Shown piece after piece: positions 1-9,152 of a stretch of DNA of 64,000 bases. Source of the stretch: Actinokineospora spheciospongiae (GTDB lineage: Bacteria > Actinomycetota > Actinomycetes > Mycobacteriales > Pseudonocardiaceae); the NCBI RefSeq assembly GCF_000564855.1, contig NZ_AYXG01000074.1, positions 1 to 64,000 on the forward strand. The letters are read 5' to 3'. The notes under the pieces are model-generated. The model saw nothing but the letters and a program-made list of their open reading frames with translations. It had not been told where the DNA came from and searched no databases. Within the stretch, counting starts at the first letter, position 1. Each line of letters starts with the position of its first letter. Both the position numbers and the translations under genes were made by a program.

Positions 1-2134
1 CGTGCCCCGCCCCGCCGTGCCCCGCCGCCGCGGCCACGGCCACCAGCAGGGCCGCCAGGGCGAGCACCCACACCACCGTCCCGGTCACGTCGTGGCGCAG
101 GGCCGCACCGGAGAGCACCAGGGTGCTCGACAGCACCTCCCCGAGCAGCCCGGAGGGCCGCAGCCCCGCGAGCTGCACCGCGCTCACCGCGGCCAAGGCG
201 AGGGTGGTGGCCAGCGCCGCCACCGCGCACCTGCTGCCGCGCAGCGCGAACACGGCCGCGGGCACCCCCAGCACCAGCACCGGGATCACCCCCGCCGCCC
301 CGCTCGTCGTGGACGCCCCGGACACCCCGCTGACCACCCGCACCAGGGTGTCGTACTGGTGGAACAGCAGGAACGCCGCCGCGACCGCGACCAGCGGAAC
401 CCGGTGCCGCAGCACCAGCAGCGCCCACGCCGTCGCCACGACCGCGCCCACCACGCTGACCAGCACGGCCTGCCCGGCCTCCCGGTCGGAGAACGTCAAC
501 ACCACCCACACCGACGTCAGCGGCTGGGCCACCATTCCCGCCGCGGCGAGCAGCGCCCCCGGCCGCCCGGCGGTGAACACCGCCGCCAGCCCCAGCGCCG
601 CGAAGGCCACCAGCAGCACGGTCGCGTAGGTCCAGCGCACGTCGTCGGCCTCCGGCAGCACCAGCGGCAGCAGCTTCACCAGTGCGACGGTCCCCGCAAC
701 CGCCGCCAGCGCCACCATCCCGGCGCGTGACACCGGAACCCCCCGAGCCGACCTCGGCCGCACCCCCGGGTCCCACGCGGCGGCCACCGCACCCAGCGCC
801 ACCACCGCGGGCACCAGCACGACCAACCACCGCACCGCCCCCCGGTCCGGGTCCGGGACGAGCGCCGCACCGACGGCCGGGGTGATGAGCAGCGGCAGCA
901 CCGCCAACACCGTGCCCGCGACGTCGCGGCGCCGCCAGGCCATCCAGGTGAACACCACCGCCAGCAGCAGCCCCAGCACCAGGTACGCCGGGTCGGCCGC
1001 GGTCACGGTCCCGGTCGCCGCGCCCGACCCGCGGCCGGGCAGGCCCGGTGCGGTCGGGGCCACCGCCACCGGCCGGAGCAGGTCCTGCCCACCCACCAGC
1101 CCGGTGAGCACCGCCGAGGCGCCGAGCGCGGTGCCGAACGCCGCCCGCACCGGCCCGGCCGCGCCCCACGCGAGGAGGACCCCGGCCGCGGCCAGGGCGA
1201 TCGTCAGCACGGGCAGCGGGTCCGCCGCGGTCAACTGGGCGGCGGTGTTGGCCACGACGAAGCCGAGCCCGGTCGCCGCCGCGCGCATCCCGACCGCTGC
1301 CAGCCCCGCCAGGGCCAGCAGCAGCGGCACCGCGGTGAGCAGCACCGCCCCGGCGCCGCCCGCCCCCGGCGCCACCCCCCGCGCCAGCGCACCCCCCGGC
1401 ACGGGCACCAGCCCCGCGACCAGCACCCCCGCCGCCGACCAGGCGGCCAGCACCACCGCGGCGCCCCCGACCCCGCGCAGCACCCGACCCTGCTCCGCTA
1501 CCCCGCCCACCACCGCGGCTCCGGCCTCCCGCGACCCGTGCTCCGCCGTGGGTGTTCCGCCGGGTGCCGTGGGGTCGGTCCGGTGTGGTCCGCCTTCCGT
1601 TCCGGGTGTCGCGTCGACTGCCGCGGCGTCGATCTGCCACTGCCCGTGCTCCGCCGTGGGTGTTCCGCCGGGTGCCGTGGGGTCGGTCCGGTGTGGTCCG
1701 CCTTCCGTTCCGGGTGTCGCGTCGACTGCCGCGTTGTCGGCCTGCCACTGCCCGTGCTCCGCCGTGGGCGTCCCGCCGGGTGCCGCGGCGTCCGCCCACG
1801 GCTGGTGTCCCGTGGCGGGCGTCTCGCCGACTGCCGCGGCTTCGGCCTGGCGCGGTCCGTGCTCCGCCCCGGGTGTTCCGCCGCCTGCCCCCGTGCCGGT
1901 CTCCTGGTCCGTCCCGAGCCTCCCGCCCGCCGCGCCGGTCCCGCGTGGCGCGAGCCGCGTCCCGAGCCGCACGAGCACCGCGCCCGCCGCCGCGACCAGC
2001 CCGAACAGCAGCGACCAGGCCGCCCACGCCCCCTCGACCGCCGCCCGCCCGGGCAGCCCCCAGACCAGCGCCAGCGCGGTCCCCAGCACCGCCGCGCCGC
2101 AGGCCGCCAACCGGCCCGCACTCCGTGCGCCCAT
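1..2134 (-). CDS. Polytopic membrane protein with internal 36-residue tandem repeats (partial, C-terminus off left edge)
   Basis: The minus-strand frame from ATG at 2134 stays open for 711 codons to the window edge. A GGGGGGCGGAAG purine run just before the ATG serves as ribosome binding site. Two hydrophobic helices at the N-terminus (about residues 6-25 and 34-54) are followed by a soluble Pro/Gly/Thr/Glu-rich segment (about residues 60-210) built of tandem repeats. After that comes a long series of Ala/Leu/Val helices with short loops, at least ten membrane segments. No catalytic motif is recognisable. It is divergent from ffh. Function unknown; a transporter-like or O-antigen-ligase-like envelope protein is possible but unsupported. 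The frame is consistent with GC3-rich codon use. Confidence 0.72.
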   Translation of the reverse strand, partial: MGARSAGRLAACGAAVLGTALALVWGLPGRAAVEGAWAAWSLLFGLVAAAGAVLVRLGTRLAPRGTGAAGGRLGTDQETGTGAGGGTPGAEHGPRQAEAAAVGETPATGHQPWADAAAPGGTPTAEHGQWQADNAAVDATPGTEGGPHRTDPTAPGGTPTAEHGQWQIDAAAVDATPGTEGGPHRTDPTAPGGTPTAEHGSREAGAAVVGGVAEQGRVLRGVGGAAVVLAAWSAAGVLVAGLVPVPGGALARGVAPGAGGAGAVLLTAVPLLLALAGLAAVGMRAAATGLGFVVANTAAQLTAADPLPVLTIALAAAGVLLAWGAAGPVRAAFGTALGASAVLTGLVGGQDLLRPVAVAPTAPGLPGRGSGAATGTVTAADPAYLVLGLLLAVVFTWMAWRRRDVAGTVLAVLPLLITPAVGAALVPDPDRGAVRWLVVLVPAVVALGAVAAAWDPGVRPRSARGVPVSRAGMVALAAVAGTVALVKLLPLVLPEADDVRWTYATVLLVAFAALGLAAVFTAGRPGALLAAAGMVAQPLTSVWVVLTFSDREAGQAVLVSVVGAVVATAWALLVLRHRVPLVAVAAAFLLFHQYDTLVRVVSGVSGASTTSGAAGVIPVLVLGVPAAVFALRGSRCAVAALATTLALAAVSAVQLAGLRPSGLLGEVLSSTLVLSGAALRHDVTGTVVWVLALAALLVAVAAAAGHGGAGH
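1537..1857. repeat. 108-bp tandem repeat, three copies, coding
   Basis: Copies begin at 1537, 1645 and 1753. The first two are nearly identical for over 85 bases; the third is diverged and 105 bp long, and a fourth degenerate start follows at 1858. The unit is 36 codons, so copy number changes would keep the membrane protein gene in frame. The encoded unit contains TPTAEHGQWQ and DATPGTEGGPHRTDP. Confidence 0.85.
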
Positions 2135-2221
2135 CTTCCGCCCCCCATGATTTTCGAATCGTCCAGCGGATCATCGCCGCGATCGCCCGGGATGTGTCCC
2201 CAAGCCGCGCGCCGGTGGGAC

Positions 2222-2227
2222 TACCCT
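2222..2227 (+). promoter_or_regulatory. Candidate -10 for ffh
   Basis: TACCCT fits the actinobacterial TAnnnT -10 pattern and lies 54 nt before the ffh start in the divergent gap. No convincing -35 is visible. Confidence 0.3.
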
Positions 2228-2281
2228 GGGGCGACAGCCCGACCGACCAGCTCCCGACTGACAAGCTGGAGTGCCGCTCCC

Positions 2282-3823
2282 GTGTTCGACACCCTCTCCG
2301 ACCGCCTCACCTCCGTCCTGCAGAACCTGCGGGGCAAGGGGCGGCTCACCGAAGCCGACATCGATGCCACCGCGCGCGAGATCCGCATCGCGCTGCTGGA
2401 GGCCGACGTCGCGCTGTCGGTCGTGCGCACGTTCATCGCCAAGATCAAGGAACGGGCCAAGGGCGCCGAGGTGTCCGCGGCGCTGAACCCGGCGCAGCAG
2501 GTCGTCAAGATCGTCAACGAGGAGCTCGTCGGCATCCTCGGCGGCGAGACCCGGCGGCTGAACCTGGCCAAGACCGCGCCCACGGTGATCATGCTGGCGG
2601 GTCTGCAAGGTGCCGGTAAGACCACCCTGGCCGGCAAGCTGGCCAAGTGGCTCAAGGGGCAGAACCACACCCCGATGCTGGTGGCCTGCGACCTCCAGCG
2701 GCCCAACGCGGTCACCCAACTCCAGGTCGTCGGGCAGCGCGCCGAGGTCGACGTGTTCGCCCCCGAACCGGGCAACGGCGTCGGCGACCCGGTGGACGTG
2801 GCCCGCCGCTCCATCGAGGAAGCCCGCCGCACCCAGCACGACATCGTGATCGTCGACACCGCGGGCCGGTTGGGCGTCGACGAGGAGCTGATGCGCCAGG
2901 CCGCGGACATCAAGGCCGCCATCGGCGCCGACGAGGTCCTGTTCGTGGTCGACGCCATGATCGGCCAGGACGCGGTGTCCACCGCCGAGGCGTTCCGCGA
3001 CGGCGTCGGCTTCACCGGTGTGGTGCTGACCAAGCTCGACGGCGACGCCCGCGGTGGTGCCGCGCTGTCGGTCCGCGAGGTCACCGGCGCGCCGATCATG
3101 TTCGCCTCCAACGGCGAGGGCCTGGCCGACTTCGACGCCTTCCACCCCGACCGGATGGCCTCGCGCATCCTCGGCATGGGCGACGTGCTGACCCTGATCG
3201 AGCAGGCCGAGCAGCACTTCGACCAGGCGCAGGCGGAGAAGGCCGCGGCCAAGATCGGCACCGGCGAGCTGACGCTGGAGGACTTCCTCGAGCAGATGCT
3301 GGCCGTGCGCAAGATGGGCCCGATCGCCAACCTGCTCGGGATGCTGCCCGGCGCCGGGCAGATGAAGGACGCGCTGGCCCAGGTCGACGAGAAGCACATC
3401 GATCGGCTCCAGGCGATCATCCGGGGCATGACCCCGGCCGAGCGCCAGGACCCGAAGATGATCAACGCCTCGCGGCGGCTGCGCATCGCCAAGGGCTCCG
3501 GTGTCGAGGTGCGCGACGTCAACGACCTGGTCAACCGGTTCTTCGACGCGCGCAAGATGATGCAGCAGATGGCGGGCCGCTTCGGGATGCCGGGCGGCGG
3601 CGGCAACCGGGCCACCAACCGCAAGGGCAAGAAGGGGAAGAAGGGCAAGGGCCGCGGCCCCACACCGCCCAAGGTGCGCGGCGGCTTCCCCGGCGGGATG
3701 CCCGGCTTCCCGCCCGGCGGTGGGATGCCCGGCCTGCCGGACCTGACCGGCATGCCCCCCGGCCTCGACCAGCTCCCCCCGGGCTTCGACCCGTCCAGGC
3801 TCAAGTTCCCCAAGGGCAAGTGA
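2282..3823 (+). CDS. ffh: Signal recognition particle protein Ffh
   Basis: 513 residues from GTG at 2282. It is the GTPase subunit of the signal recognition particle: it binds 4.5S RNA and signal peptides of nascent membrane proteins and docks at FtsY. The N domain (residues 1-90) is followed by the G domain with GLQGAGKTTLAGK (about residue 106), DTAGR (about 192) and TKLDGDARGG (about 250), then the Met-rich M domain (about 325-435). The C-terminus is a Gly/Pro/Met tail after a KGKKGKKGKG basic patch, typical of actinobacterial Ffh. An upstream in-frame extension to 1538 runs over the antisense repeats and is rejected because FDTLSDRL is the family N-terminus. The stop overlaps the next start. 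Confidence 0.97.
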   Translation: MFDTLSDRLTSVLQNLRGKGRLTEADIDATAREIRIALLEADVALSVVRTFIAKIKERAKGAEVSAALNPAQQVVKIVNEELVGILGGETRRLNLAKTAPTVIMLAGLQGAGKTTLAGKLAKWLKGQNHTPMLVACDLQRPNAVTQLQVVGQRAEVDVFAPEPGNGVGDPVDVARRSIEEARRTQHDIVIVDTAGRLGVDEELMRQAADIKAAIGADEVLFVVDAMIGQDAVSTAEAFRDGVGFTGVVLTKLDGDARGGAALSVREVTGAPIMFASNGEGLADFDAFHPDRMASRILGMGDVLTLIEQAEQHFDQAQAEKAAAKIGTGELTLEDFLEQMLAVRKMGPIANLLGMLPGAGQMKDALAQVDEKHIDRLQAIIRGMTPAERQDPKMINASRRLRIAKGSGVEVRDVNDLVNRFFDARKMMQQMAGRFGMPGGGGNRATNRKGKKGKKGKGRGPTPPKVRGGFPGGMPGFPPGGGMPGLPDLTGMPPGLDQLPPGFDPSRLKFPKGK

Positions 3824-4893
3824 CCGCCCTGCACCTGCGCGGCGTCGTGCTCCCCGGCGACGACGAACGCGACCTGTGGGTGGTCAACGGCCGGGTCCGC
3901 ACCAGGCCGGTTCCGGGGGCGCGGACCGTGGTCGACGGCGGTTTCCTGCTGCCCGGCCTGGTCGACGCGCACTGCCACGTCGGCATCGGCCCGCGCGGCC
4001 CGGTGACCCTGGAGGTCGCCGCCGAGCAGGCCGAGACCGACCGCGACGCGGGCACCCTGCTCATCCGCGACTGCGGGTCGCCGATCGACACCCGGCCGCT
4101 GCAGGAGCGCCTCGACCTGCCCAGGATCATCCGCTCGGGCAGGCACCTGTCCCGGCCCAAGCGCTACATCCCGATGCTCGGCGCCGACCTGGAAGACCCG
4201 TCGCTGCTGCCCGCCGCGGTCGCCGAGCAGGCCGAGTACGGCGACGGCTGGGTCAAGCTGGTCGGCGACTGGATCGACCGCGATCGCGGCGACCTGGCCC
4301 CGCTGTGGCCCGACGACGTGCTCGCCGAGGCCATCGCCACCGCGCACGCGGCGGGCGCCAGGGTCACCGCGCACGTCTTCGGCGAGGACGCGCTGCCCGG
4401 CCTGGTTGGCGCGGGCATCGACTGCATCGAGCACGGCACCGGCCTGTCCTCCGACGTGATCGCCGAGATGGCCCGCCGCGGCACCGCCCTGGTGCCGACG
4501 CTGATCAACATCGAGAACTTCCCCGGCATCGCCGAGCGCGCCACCAAGTTCCCCGCCTACGCCGCGCACATGCGCGACCTGCACGCCCGCGCGGGCGCCA
4601 TGGTCGCCGAGGCCGTCGAGGCGGGCGTGCCGGTCTACGCGGGCACCGACGCGGGCGGCGGCATCATGCACGGGCGCCTGGTCGACGAGGTCGTGGCCCT
4701 ACACAGGGCCGGCATGACCACCGAGCAGGCGCTCGCCGCGGGCTCCTGGGGCGCGCGCGGCTGGCTCGGCTTCTCCGGCCTCGACGAGGGCTCACCGGCC
4801 GACCTGCTCGCCTTCGACGCCGACCCCCGCCTCGACCTCGACGTGCTGCGCGCGCCCACCCGGATCATGCTGAGAGGGCGCGTCGTGGGGTAG
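3820..4893 (+). CDS. Amidohydrolase family metal-dependent hydrolase
   Basis: 357 residues from GTG at 3820, overlapping the ffh stop by 4 bases (GTGA), so it is translationally coupled. The fold is the amidohydrolase TIM barrel: VDAHCH (HxH metal ligands) near residue 50, a candidate carboxylated Lys in WVKLVGDW, His in AHVFGED, IEHGTG, and the metal-binding Asp in GTDAGGG. A C-terminal SPADLLAFD segment is the usual composite beta-sandwich part. This resembles the imidazolonepropionase / prolidase-like branch, but the substrate cannot be told from sequence. Cytoplasmic, with no signal peptide. Confidence 0.85.
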   Translation: MTALHLRGVVLPGDDERDLWVVNGRVRTRPVPGARTVVDGGFLLPGLVDAHCHVGIGPRGPVTLEVAAEQAETDRDAGTLLIRDCGSPIDTRPLQERLDLPRIIRSGRHLSRPKRYIPMLGADLEDPSLLPAAVAEQAEYGDGWVKLVGDWIDRDRGDLAPLWPDDVLAEAIATAHAAGARVTAHVFGEDALPGLVGAGIDCIEHGTGLSSDVIAEMARRGTALVPTLINIENFPGIAERATKFPAYAAHMRDLHARAGAMVAEAVEAGVPVYAGTDAGGGIMHGRLVDEVVALHRAGMTTEQALAAGSWGARGWLGFSGLDEGSPADLLAFDADPRLDLDVLRAPTRIMLRGRVVG

Positions 4894-4904
4894 CCCACCG
4901 GGGC

Positions 4905-4910
4905 TAGGCT
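4905..4910 (+). promoter_or_regulatory. Candidate -10 (TAGGCT) for the CPBP gene
   Basis: TAGGCT fits TAnnnT and lies 37 nt before the start at 4948. The same hexamer precedes lepB3 (15361) and the trypsin-like gene (50416). Confidence 0.4.
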
Positions 4911-4947
4911 GGATTCCACACCTGAAACACGGGCTGGGGGGAGGGTC

Positions 4948-5700
4948 GTGCCGTCACCGCTTCCCGGCGGACCGGGCCCGGTCGCCGAGGACGAACCGCC
5001 ACCCGAGCACCGCTGGGGGTTCGGCGCCTTCCTGCTGGTCTTCGCCGTGTTCGTGCTGTCGGCGGTGGTGATCGGCGCGCTGATGGGCCTGGCCACCCCG
5101 GCCGAGGACCCGATCGCGGTGATCCTGGTCGGCACCATGGTCCCGACGTTCCTGGCCACCGGGGTCACCCTGCTGATCACCCGGCTGCGCGGCAACGGCC
5201 CCAAGATCGACCTCAAGTTCTCCTACAACCGCGACGACTTCCGCGTCGGGCTCAAGTTCGGCCTCATCGGCCTGGTCTGCACCACGATCGCCGCGGCCAT
5301 CTGGACCAGGGTCGTCGGCGAGGGCAACGCCACCTCCGCGATCGGCTCGCTGGTCGACAACCAGGCCATGCCGGTCGCCGCCGCCGTCACCCTCTTCGTC
5401 TACGTGTGGCTGCTCGGGCCGCTGTGCGAGGAGATCATGTACCGCGGGCTGCTCTGGGGCGCCCTGGAGCGGCTGCGCTGGGGCCGGTGGGCGGTCTTCG
5501 CGCTCACCACGATGATCTTCGCGGTGAGCCACCTCGAGCCGCTGCGCACCTCGTTGCTGCTGGTCATCGGCATCCCCATCGGCCTGGCCCGGCTGTTCAC
5601 CGACCGGCTCGGCGCCAGCGTGGTCACCCACCAGGTCAACAACTTCCTGCCCGCGCTGTCGGTGCTGCTGATCAGCCTGGGGGTGCTGCCCAGCTCATGA
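4948..5700 (+). CDS. CPBP (CAAX protease / Abi) family intramembrane metalloprotease
   Basis: 250 residues, GTG start after a GGGGGGAGGG ribosome binding site. After a Pro-rich N-terminus there are about seven hydrophobic segments. The family's active-site motifs are all present: EEIMYR (EExxxR) near residue 160, FAVSH (FxxxH) near 193, and the final His/Asn in VVTHQVNN near 230. CPBP proteins are membrane-embedded glutamate-dependent proteases; in bacteria many have roles in bacteriocin immunity or unknown processing. It overlaps the following gene by ATGA, suggesting coexpression, but a functional link to 5-oxoproline metabolism is not evident. Confidence 0.9.
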   Translation: MPSPLPGGPGPVAEDEPPPEHRWGFGAFLLVFAVFVLSAVVIGALMGLATPAEDPIAVILVGTMVPTFLATGVTLLITRLRGNGPKIDLKFSYNRDDFRVGLKFGLIGLVCTTIAAAIWTRVVGEGNATSAIGSLVDNQAMPVAAAVTLFVYVWLLGPLCEEIMYRGLLWGALERLRWGRWAVFALTTMIFAVSHLEPLRTSLLLVIGIPIGLARLFTDRLGASVVTHQVNNFLPALSVLLISLGVLPSS

Positions 5701-6449
5701 CCGCCGCACTGGACCTCAACGCCGACCTCGGCGAGGGCTTCGGCGTCTGGACCCTGGGCGACGACGACGCCCTGCTGGCCGTCGTCACCTCCGCCAACGT
5801 CGCCTGCGGCTTCCACGCCGGGGACGCCTCCACCATGCGCGCGGTCTGCGCCGCCGCCGCCGGGCGCGGGGTCGCCGTCGGCGCCCAGGTCTCCTACCGC
5901 GACCTCGCGGGCTTCGGCCGCCGGTTCATCGACGTCGACCCCGCCCAGTTGGCCGACGAGGTGCTCTACCAGATCGGCGCCCTGGAGGCCTGCGCCCGCG
6001 CGGCCGGGACGCGGGTGTCCCACGTCAAACCGCACGGCGCCCTCTACAACGCCACCGTCCACCACGAGGCCCAGGCCGCCGCCGTGGTCGACGGCGTCCG
6101 CGCCTTCGCCGACCTGCCGATCCTCGGCCTGCCCGGCTCCCGGCTCCTGCGCGCCGCCGGGGACTCGGGCGTCCCGGAGGCCTTCGCCGACCGCGGCTAC
6201 ACCCCCCGGGGCACCCTCGTGCCCCGCCGCGAACCCGGTGCCCTGCTCCCGGACACCGACGCCGTCGTGGCCAGGGCGCTGCGGCTGGCCGAGCGCGGCG
6301 AGATCGTGGCCGTCGACGGCACCGTCCTGCGCACCGAGGCCCGCTCGCTCTGCCTGCACGGGGACACCCCGGGGGCCGTCGGGCACGCCCGCGCCGTCCG
6401 CGCCGCGCTCACCGGCGCGGGCGTCGAGCCGACCCCGTTCGCGCGCTAG
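5697..6449 (+). CDS. pxpA: 5-oxoprolinase subunit PxpA (LamB/YcsF family)
   Basis: 250 residues from ATG at 5697 inside the preceding stop (ATGA). The family hallmark [10 protein letters not shown] opens the protein, followed by [36 protein letters not shown] and [10 protein letters not shown]. PxpA works with PxpB and PxpC to cleave 5-oxoproline to glutamate using ATP. No pxpB or pxpC is visible nearby, so its partners must be elsewhere. Length is normal for the family (about 250). Confidence 0.95.
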   Translation: MTAALDLNADLGEGFGVWTLGDDDALLAVVTSANVACGFHAGDASTMRAVCAAAAGRGVAVGAQVSYRDLAGFGRRFIDVDPAQLADEVLYQIGALEACARAAGTRVSHVKPHGALYNATVHHEAQAAAVVDGVRAFADLPILGLPGSRLLRAAGDSGVPEAFADRGYTPRGTLVPRREPGALLPDTDAVVARALRLAERGEIVAVDGTVLRTEARSLCLHGDTPGAVGHARAVRAALTGAGVEPTPFAR

Positions 6450-6481
6450 ACCCCCGCCGATTCGGACCCCGGGACCGCGTC

Positions 6482-6490
6482 TGGCACAAT
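6482..6490 (+). promoter_or_regulatory. Candidate extended -10 for the rpsP operon
   Basis: TGGCACAAT, a TGG-extended xAnnnT hexamer, lies about 140 nt before rpsP in the 178-nt gap after pxpA. Similar TGGnAnnnT strings precede rlmN and the GNAT gene at 37793. A weak TTCGGA sits 18 nt upstream. Confidence 0.35.
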
Positions 6491-6627
6491 TGGCGGCTGT
6501 CCGTCGTGGCCGGACCCTCTCGCCGTGCCTCGACGCCTGAACCTCCCGGACGCCGCACCCGAATCCCCACTCGGGCCGCGACATCCGCACCGTCTGCACC
6601 CGAGAGCTTTGAGGAGTACCCGCAACC

Positions 6628-7065
6628 GTGGCTGTCAAGATCAAGCTGCAGCGCCTCGGCAAGATCCGTGCGCCGTTCTACCGCATCATCGTGGCCGACG
6701 CGCGCACCCGCCGCGACGGCAAGGCCATCGAGACCATCGGCCGCTACAGCCCGAAGGAGGAGCCGAGCCTCATCGAGGTCGACTCCGAGCGGGCCCAGCA
6801 CTGGCTGGGCGTCGGCGCGCAGCCGACCGACTCGGTCCTCGCGCTGCTGAAGATCACCGGCGACTGGCAGAAGTTCAAGGGCCTGCCGGGTGCCGAGGGC
6901 ACCCTGCGGGTCAAGGAGCCCAAGCCGTCGAAGCAGGAGCTGTTCGAGGCCGCGCTGAAGTCGGCGGGCGAGGAGCCCGGCACCGAGGCGACGACCCCGA
7001 AGAAGAAGTCGGCGCCGAAGAAGGCCGACGACAAGCCCGCCGAGGCGGAGGCCGCGGCCGAGTGA
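6628..7065 (+). CDS. rpsP: 30S ribosomal protein S16
   Basis: 145 residues from GTG at 6628 ([19 protein letters not shown] is diagnostic), preceded by TTGAGGAGTACCC with a good GAGGAG site. The S16 core covers residues 1-85. The remaining 60 residues are an Ala/Lys/Glu tail ([11 protein letters not shown] and an AEAEAAAE end) typical of actinobacterial S16. First gene of a maturation operon with khpA, rimM and trmD; the stop overlaps the next start. Confidence 0.98.
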   Translation: MAVKIKLQRLGKIRAPFYRIIVADARTRRDGKAIETIGRYSPKEEPSLIEVDSERAQHWLGVGAQPTDSVLALLKITGDWQKFKGLPGAEGTLRVKEPKPSKQELFEAALKSAGEEPGTEATTPKKKSAPKKADDKPAEAEAAAE

Positions 7066-7301
7066 GTGCCCTCGCGGACGCCCTCGAGCACCTGGTGCGC
7101 GGCATCGTCGACAACCCGGACGACGTGCAGGTCGAGCTGGTCACGAACCGTCGTGGCCGCACGCTCGAGGTGCACGTCAACCCGGAGGACCTCGGCAAGG
7201 TGATCGGCCGGGGTGGCCGCACCGCGACCGCGCTGCGGACCGTGATGGCCGGCGTCGGCGGTCGCGGAATCCGCGTGGACGTGGTGGACACCGACCACTG
7301 A
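7062..7301 (+). CDS. khpA: KH-domain RNA-binding protein KhpA
   Basis: 79 residues from GTG at 7062, overlapping the rpsP stop (GTGAG). A single KH domain with the loop [15 protein letters not shown] (GxxG = GRGG). The same position between rpsP and rimM is conserved in actinobacteria and firmicutes. KhpA is a small RNA chaperone that pairs with KhpB and affects cell division and small-RNA-linked regulation in firmicutes; its actinobacterial role is less known. Confidence 0.93.
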   Translation: MSALADALEHLVRGIVDNPDDVQVELVTNRRGRTLEVHVNPEDLGKVIGRGGRTATALRTVMAGVGGRGIRVDVVDTDH

Positions 7302-7302
7302 C

Positions 7303-7827
7303 ATGGCTCAGCAGAATCTGGTCGCCATCGGCCGGGTGGCCAAGGCGCACGGAATCCACGGCGAACTCGCCGTGGACCCGCGCACCGACCACCCCGAGCA
7401 GCGCTTCGCGCTCGGGAGCGTCATGACCGCCCGGCCGAAGGGTGCCCCCGAGCGCACCCTCACCGTCGCCACCGTCCGGTCGCACACCGGGCGGTTGCTG
7501 GTGCGCTTCGAGGAGGTGCCCGACCGCACCGCCGCCGAGGACCTGCGCGGCGCGATGCTCCTGGTGGACACCGCCGACCTGCCCAGGTCCGACGACCCGG
7601 ACGAGTTCTACGACCACGAGCTGGAGGGCCTGGCCGCCGAGCTGGCCGACGGCACCCGGGTCGGCACCGTCCGCGAGGTGACCCACGGCCTCGGCGGGGA
7701 ACTGCTGGTCCTCGACGTCGAGGGCCGCGAGGTGCTGGTCCCGTTCGTCAAGGCCATCGTCACCGCCGTGGACATCGCCGGTCAGCGGGTCGTGCTCGAT
7801 CCGCCCGAGGGCCTCCTCAGCCCATGA
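7303..7827 (+). CDS. rimM: Ribosome maturation factor RimM
   Basis: 174 residues from ATG at 7303, one base after the khpA stop. The N-terminal RimM domain starts with [18 protein letters not shown]. The linker has [11 protein letters not shown], and the C-terminal PRC-barrel has [20 protein letters not shown]. RimM binds S19 and helps assemble the 30S head. Length and motifs are normal. Confidence 0.97.
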   Translation: MAQQNLVAIGRVAKAHGIHGELAVDPRTDHPEQRFALGSVMTARPKGAPERTLTVATVRSHTGRLLVRFEEVPDRTAAEDLRGAMLLVDTADLPRSDDPDEFYDHELEGLAAELADGTRVGTVREVTHGLGGELLVLDVEGREVLVPFVKAIVTAVDIAGQRVVLDPPEGLLSP

Positions 7828-7843
7828 GAACAGCGGATTGACC

Positions 7844-8614
7844 GTGCGAATCGACGTTGTCACGATCTTCCCGGAGTACCTGGAGCCGCTGCGCGCCGCG
7901 CTGCTCGGCCGGGCCATCGACCGGGGACTGCTCTCCCTCGACGTCCACGACCTGCGGAAGTGGACCTACGACGTGCACAAGGCCGTCGACGACAGCCCGT
8001 ACGGCGGCGGCCCCGGCATGGTGATGAAGCCGCAGGTGTGGGGCGAGGCCCTGGACGAGGTGTGCGCCGGGGACGTCGTGCCCCGCCTGGTCGTGCCCAC
8101 CCCGGCCGGGCGCCCGTTCACCCAGGCCGTGGCGCACGAGTACGCCGCCGAGGAGCGCCTGGTCTTCGCCTGCGGCCGCTACGAGGGCATCGACCAGCGC
8201 GTCGTCGACGACGCCGCCACCCGGGTGCGGGTCGACGAGGTGTCCATCGGCGACTACGTGCTCGTCGGCGGCGAGGTGGCGGTGCTGGTCATCGTCGAGG
8301 CCGTCGCCCGGCTGCTGCCCGGCGTCCTGGGCAACCCGGCGTCGCACCAGCAGGACTCGTTCTCCGACGGCCTGCTCGAAGGCCCCAGCTACACCCGCCC
8401 CGAGGTCTGGCGCGACCGCCCGGTGCCCGACGTGCTGCGCTCGGGCAACCACGCCGCGATCACCCGCTGGCGCCGCGACCAGGCGCTGGAGCGCACCAGG
8501 GCGCGCAGGCCCGACCTGCTCGCGGCCCTGCCGCCGGAGGCGTTCGACAAGCACGACCGGGCCGTCCTGACCCGTCTCGCGGGGGCCGATTTCCCCCCCG
8601 GCGACCCCGTCTGA
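7844..8614 (+). CDS. trmD: tRNA (guanine-N1-)-methyltransferase TrmD
   Basis: 256 residues. GTG at 7844 gives the family N-terminus [16 protein letters not shown]; a TTG at 7838 would add two residues and cannot be excluded. TrmD makes m1G37 next to the anticodon, preventing +1 frameshifting. Visible motifs include [25 protein letters not shown] and the SAM-binding trefoil knot [13 protein letters not shown], then the C-terminal [10 protein letters not shown]. Last gene of the rpsP group before rplS. Confidence 0.97.
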   Translation: MRIDVVTIFPEYLEPLRAALLGRAIDRGLLSLDVHDLRKWTYDVHKAVDDSPYGGGPGMVMKPQVWGEALDEVCAGDVVPRLVVPTPAGRPFTQAVAHEYAAEERLVFACGRYEGIDQRVVDDAATRVRVDEVSIGDYVLVGGEVAVLVIVEAVARLLPGVLGNPASHQQDSFSDGLLEGPSYTRPEVWRDRPVPDVLRSGNHAAITRWRRDQALERTRARRPDLLAALPPEAFDKHDRAVLTRLAGADFPPGDPV

Positions 8615-8620
8615 CATACT
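8615..8620 (+). promoter_or_regulatory. Candidate -10 (CATACT) upstream of rplS
   Basis: CATACT directly follows the trmD stop; the same hexamer lies just before the PBP and MFS genes. A TTGACG at 8628-8633 is an alternative -35. The 139-nt leader to rplS has no other feature I can support. Confidence 0.25.
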
Positions 8621-8753
8621 TTCCCAGTTGACGCGTCCGGCAGTTGTCCGAGTGCGCGCGCACAAGCCCCCTCCCAGGCTGGACTGTTCGGCGTGACGCC
8701 GTCCCCGGCCGGGACGTACGAAGAACATCTCCAAGGACGAGGACGGACTACCG

Positions 8754-9116
8754 ATGAACACCCTGGATGCCCTGGACGCCCAGTCGCTGCGTTCCGACAT
8801 CCCGGCCTTTCGCCCGGGTGACACGCTGAAGGTCCACGTTCGGGTCATCGAGGGCACCCGCTCCCGGGAGCAGGTGTTCCAGGGTGTCGTGATCCGCCGC
8901 CAGGGCGGTGGCATCCGCGAGACCTTCACCGTGCGCAAGGTGTCGTTCGGCGTGGGCGTGGAGCGCACCTTCCCGGTGCACACCCCCAACATCGCCAAGA
9001 TCGAGATCGCCAAGCGCGGCGATGTCCGCCGGGCGAAGCTGTACTACCTCCGCGAGCTGCGCGGCAAGGCCGCCAAGATCAAGGAGAAGCGCGAGCCGTT
9101 CCCCGCGTCCTCCTGA
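8754..9116 (+). CDS. rplS: 50S ribosomal protein L19
   Basis: 120 residues from ATG at 8754. The hallmark segment [19 protein letters not shown] is followed by [20 protein letters not shown] and the end [21 protein letters not shown]19 sits at the 30S-50S interface near bridge B8. It is separated by a 139-nt leader from trmD, so it may have its own promoter. Length is typical. Confidence 0.98.
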   Translation: MNTLDALDAQSLRSDIPAFRPGDTLKVHVRVIEGTRSREQVFQGVVIRRQGGGIRETFTVRKVSFGVGVERTFPVHTPNIAKIEIAKRGDVRRAKLYYLRELRGKAAKIKEKREPFPASS

Positions 9117-9139
9117 CACGGGTAGCACACCGACTCACG

Positions 9140-9145
9140 TACCCT
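9140..9145 (+). promoter_or_regulatory. -10 of a putative leaderless promoter for lepB1
   Basis: TACCCT (TAnnnT) ends 7 nt before the GTG start at 9153, and no Shine-Dalgarno is present, the geometry of leaderless actinobacterial transcripts. Confidence 0.45.
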
Positions 9146-9152
9146 GACATGC

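Noticed and set aside
882-2150. A plus-strand frame of 422 codons over the left-edge region
   Set aside because: Its product is all Ala/Pro/Ser/Thr; the minus-strand frame encodes coherent membrane helices and has a ribosome binding site.
2221-4671. An 816-codon open frame on the minus strand across ffh and the amidohydrolase
   Set aside because: It is antisense to two clearly conserved genes, has no domain signal, and such open shadow frames are expected at this GC content.
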